Below, piece after piece: positions 5,263 to 5,757 of a stretch of 5,757 nt of DNA; positions within the stretch are counted from its first letter, which is position 1, and each line of letters opens with the position of its first letter. The position numbers were made by a program, and so were the translations under genes. Below the pieces are notes generated by a model. The model worked only from the letters and a program-made list of their open reading frames with translations, was not told the origin of the DNA and did no database searches. This DNA is from Alcaligenaceae bacterium (GTDB lineage Bacteria; Pseudomonadota; Gammaproteobacteria; Burkholderiales; Burkholderiaceae_B). The DNA is taken from assembly GCA_012511095.1 (NCBI GenBank), contig JAAZGT010000067.1:1-5757 (forward strand). The letters run 5' to 3'.

Positions 5263-5757
5263 CTAAAAAGAGGAGTTAGGCTCTTTTAAAAAGGCCAGCT
5301 CCTCTACTGTAGAGTGTCGACCTAGGGCCACATTGCGATGTGGATAGCGCCCAAATCGATTAATAATTTCTTGATGTCTAAGCTGCACACTAAGCGTTTT
5401 TGCCTCGCCCAAATCAGTGAAAAGGCGCGTCGCTTCTTCGTGGATTAGCGGAGACTCAGAGTGCATATAAGGCATAATGGCCCACTTTTTTTGGGCATTA
5501 GGTATGGAATCATAGTCTTGTGTACGCGCAACCAAGGTCTGCGCCAAAACTAAGGCCATGGGATCTTGTTGAAAGGCTTTAGGTGTATCACGATAAATAT
5601 TGCGAGAAAACTGATCAAGCACAATGATCTCCGCCACACAGCCTAAAGGTGTATCACGCCAACTATAAAGCTCACCTTGTGCCGCTTGTTGTAGGGTTTG
5701 AAGAAAGCGCGCTGTGAGCTTCGCGTCAAAATCGGCAGAAGCTTTAAACCAAAAGGG
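5263..5757 (-). CDS. DUF924 family protein, 5' end cut by the window edge
   Basis: The frame is open from the right edge (5757) to TAG at 5263-5265, giving 164 residues and no start codon that fits the family. The visible N-terminus begins PFWFKASADFDAKL, the expected early part of DUF924 proteins, so only a short N-terminal piece is missing. Family features are ELYSWRDTPLG (30-40), VLDQFSRNIYR (45-55), MPYMHSES (95-102), LRHQEIINRFGRYPHRN (126-142) and the C-terminal ELAFLKEPNSSF. Known members are small all-helical, TPR-like proteins of about 180-200 residues with no settled biochemical role. A GTG at 5637 is an internal valine codon, not the start, because conserved sequence continues upstream of it. 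The 3' end contains a hairpin that probably terminates its own transcript. Confidence 0.88.
   Translation of the reverse strand, partial: PFWFKASADFDAKLTARFLQTLQQAAQGELYSWRDTPLGCVAEIIVLDQFSRNIYRDTPKAFQQDPMALVLAQTLVARTQDYDSIPNAQKKWAIMPYMHSESPLIHEEATRLFTDLGEAKTLSVQLRHQEIINRFGRYPHRNVALGRHSTVEELAFLKEPNSSF
5265..5305 (-). terminator. Terminator-like hairpin inside the 3' end of the DUF924 gene
   Basis: AGAGGAG (5269-5275) pairs with CTCCTCT (5299-5305). An inner stem around GGC (5279-5281) and GCC (5294-5296) extends through TTTT/AAAA, giving one long two-part hairpin. On the minus strand it is followed by five Ts (5269-5265) that run into the TAG stop codon, so the structure lies inside coding sequence. 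On the plus strand no T-run follows, so it would serve the asparaginase transcript poorly. Confidence 0.6.

Noticed and set aside
5635..5637. GTG as start codon of the DUF924 gene
   Set aside because: DUF924-typical sequence continues without interruption from here to the window edge, so this is an internal valine.
1..5757. CRISPR array, mobile element, phage or defence system
   Set aside because: There is no regularly spaced repeat, no transposase or integrase frame and no terminal inverted repeats; all large frames are housekeeping or metabolic families.

Overview
The window looks like an ordinary chromosomal stretch of a moderately AT-rich proteobacterium. A beta-proteobacterium related to the Alcaligenaceae is my best guess. 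It rests on the mix of an AbrB-family permease, a taurine-type class III aminotransferase, a TsdB/TsdA cytochrome pair and a DUF924 protein, and is an inference rather than a proof. I see no insertion sequence, phage gene, CRISPR array, tRNA or rRNA.

Layout: the minus strand carries, in transcription order, the diheme cytochromes tsdB (3937 to 3269) and tsdA (3257 to 2193), ending at a strong terminator (2158 to 2121). Next come a class III aminotransferase (2032 to 722) with a weaker hairpin behind it, and the N-terminal two thirds of an AbrB-family membrane protein (656 to beyond the left edge). On the plus strand, divergent from tsdB, lies a cytoplasmic-type L-asparaginase (4245 to 5258). 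It converges, with only 4 bases between stop codons, on a minus-strand DUF924 gene that runs off the right edge.

TsdB and TsdA form a clear functional unit: both carry signal peptides and two CXXCH haems. TsdA has the Cys expected as distal ligand of the active-site haem, so the pair should oxidise thiosulfate to tetrathionate (or work in reverse) in the periplasm and pass electrons to or from the respiratory chain. The aminotransferase most resembles the taurine:2-oxoglutarate group, which gives a possible but unproven sulfur link. The asparaginase, DUF924 and AbrB genes have no obvious functional tie to the cytochromes.

The least explained part is the roughly 300-base divergent region between tsdB and the asparaginase gene. 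It holds a good promoter for tsdB, four related half-sites around CTARGGT arranged as two dyads, two further palindromes in the asparaginase leader, and an 8-base direct repeat present three times. I found no convincing undescribed system; the regulatory region and the divergent TsdA are the best candidates for follow-up.
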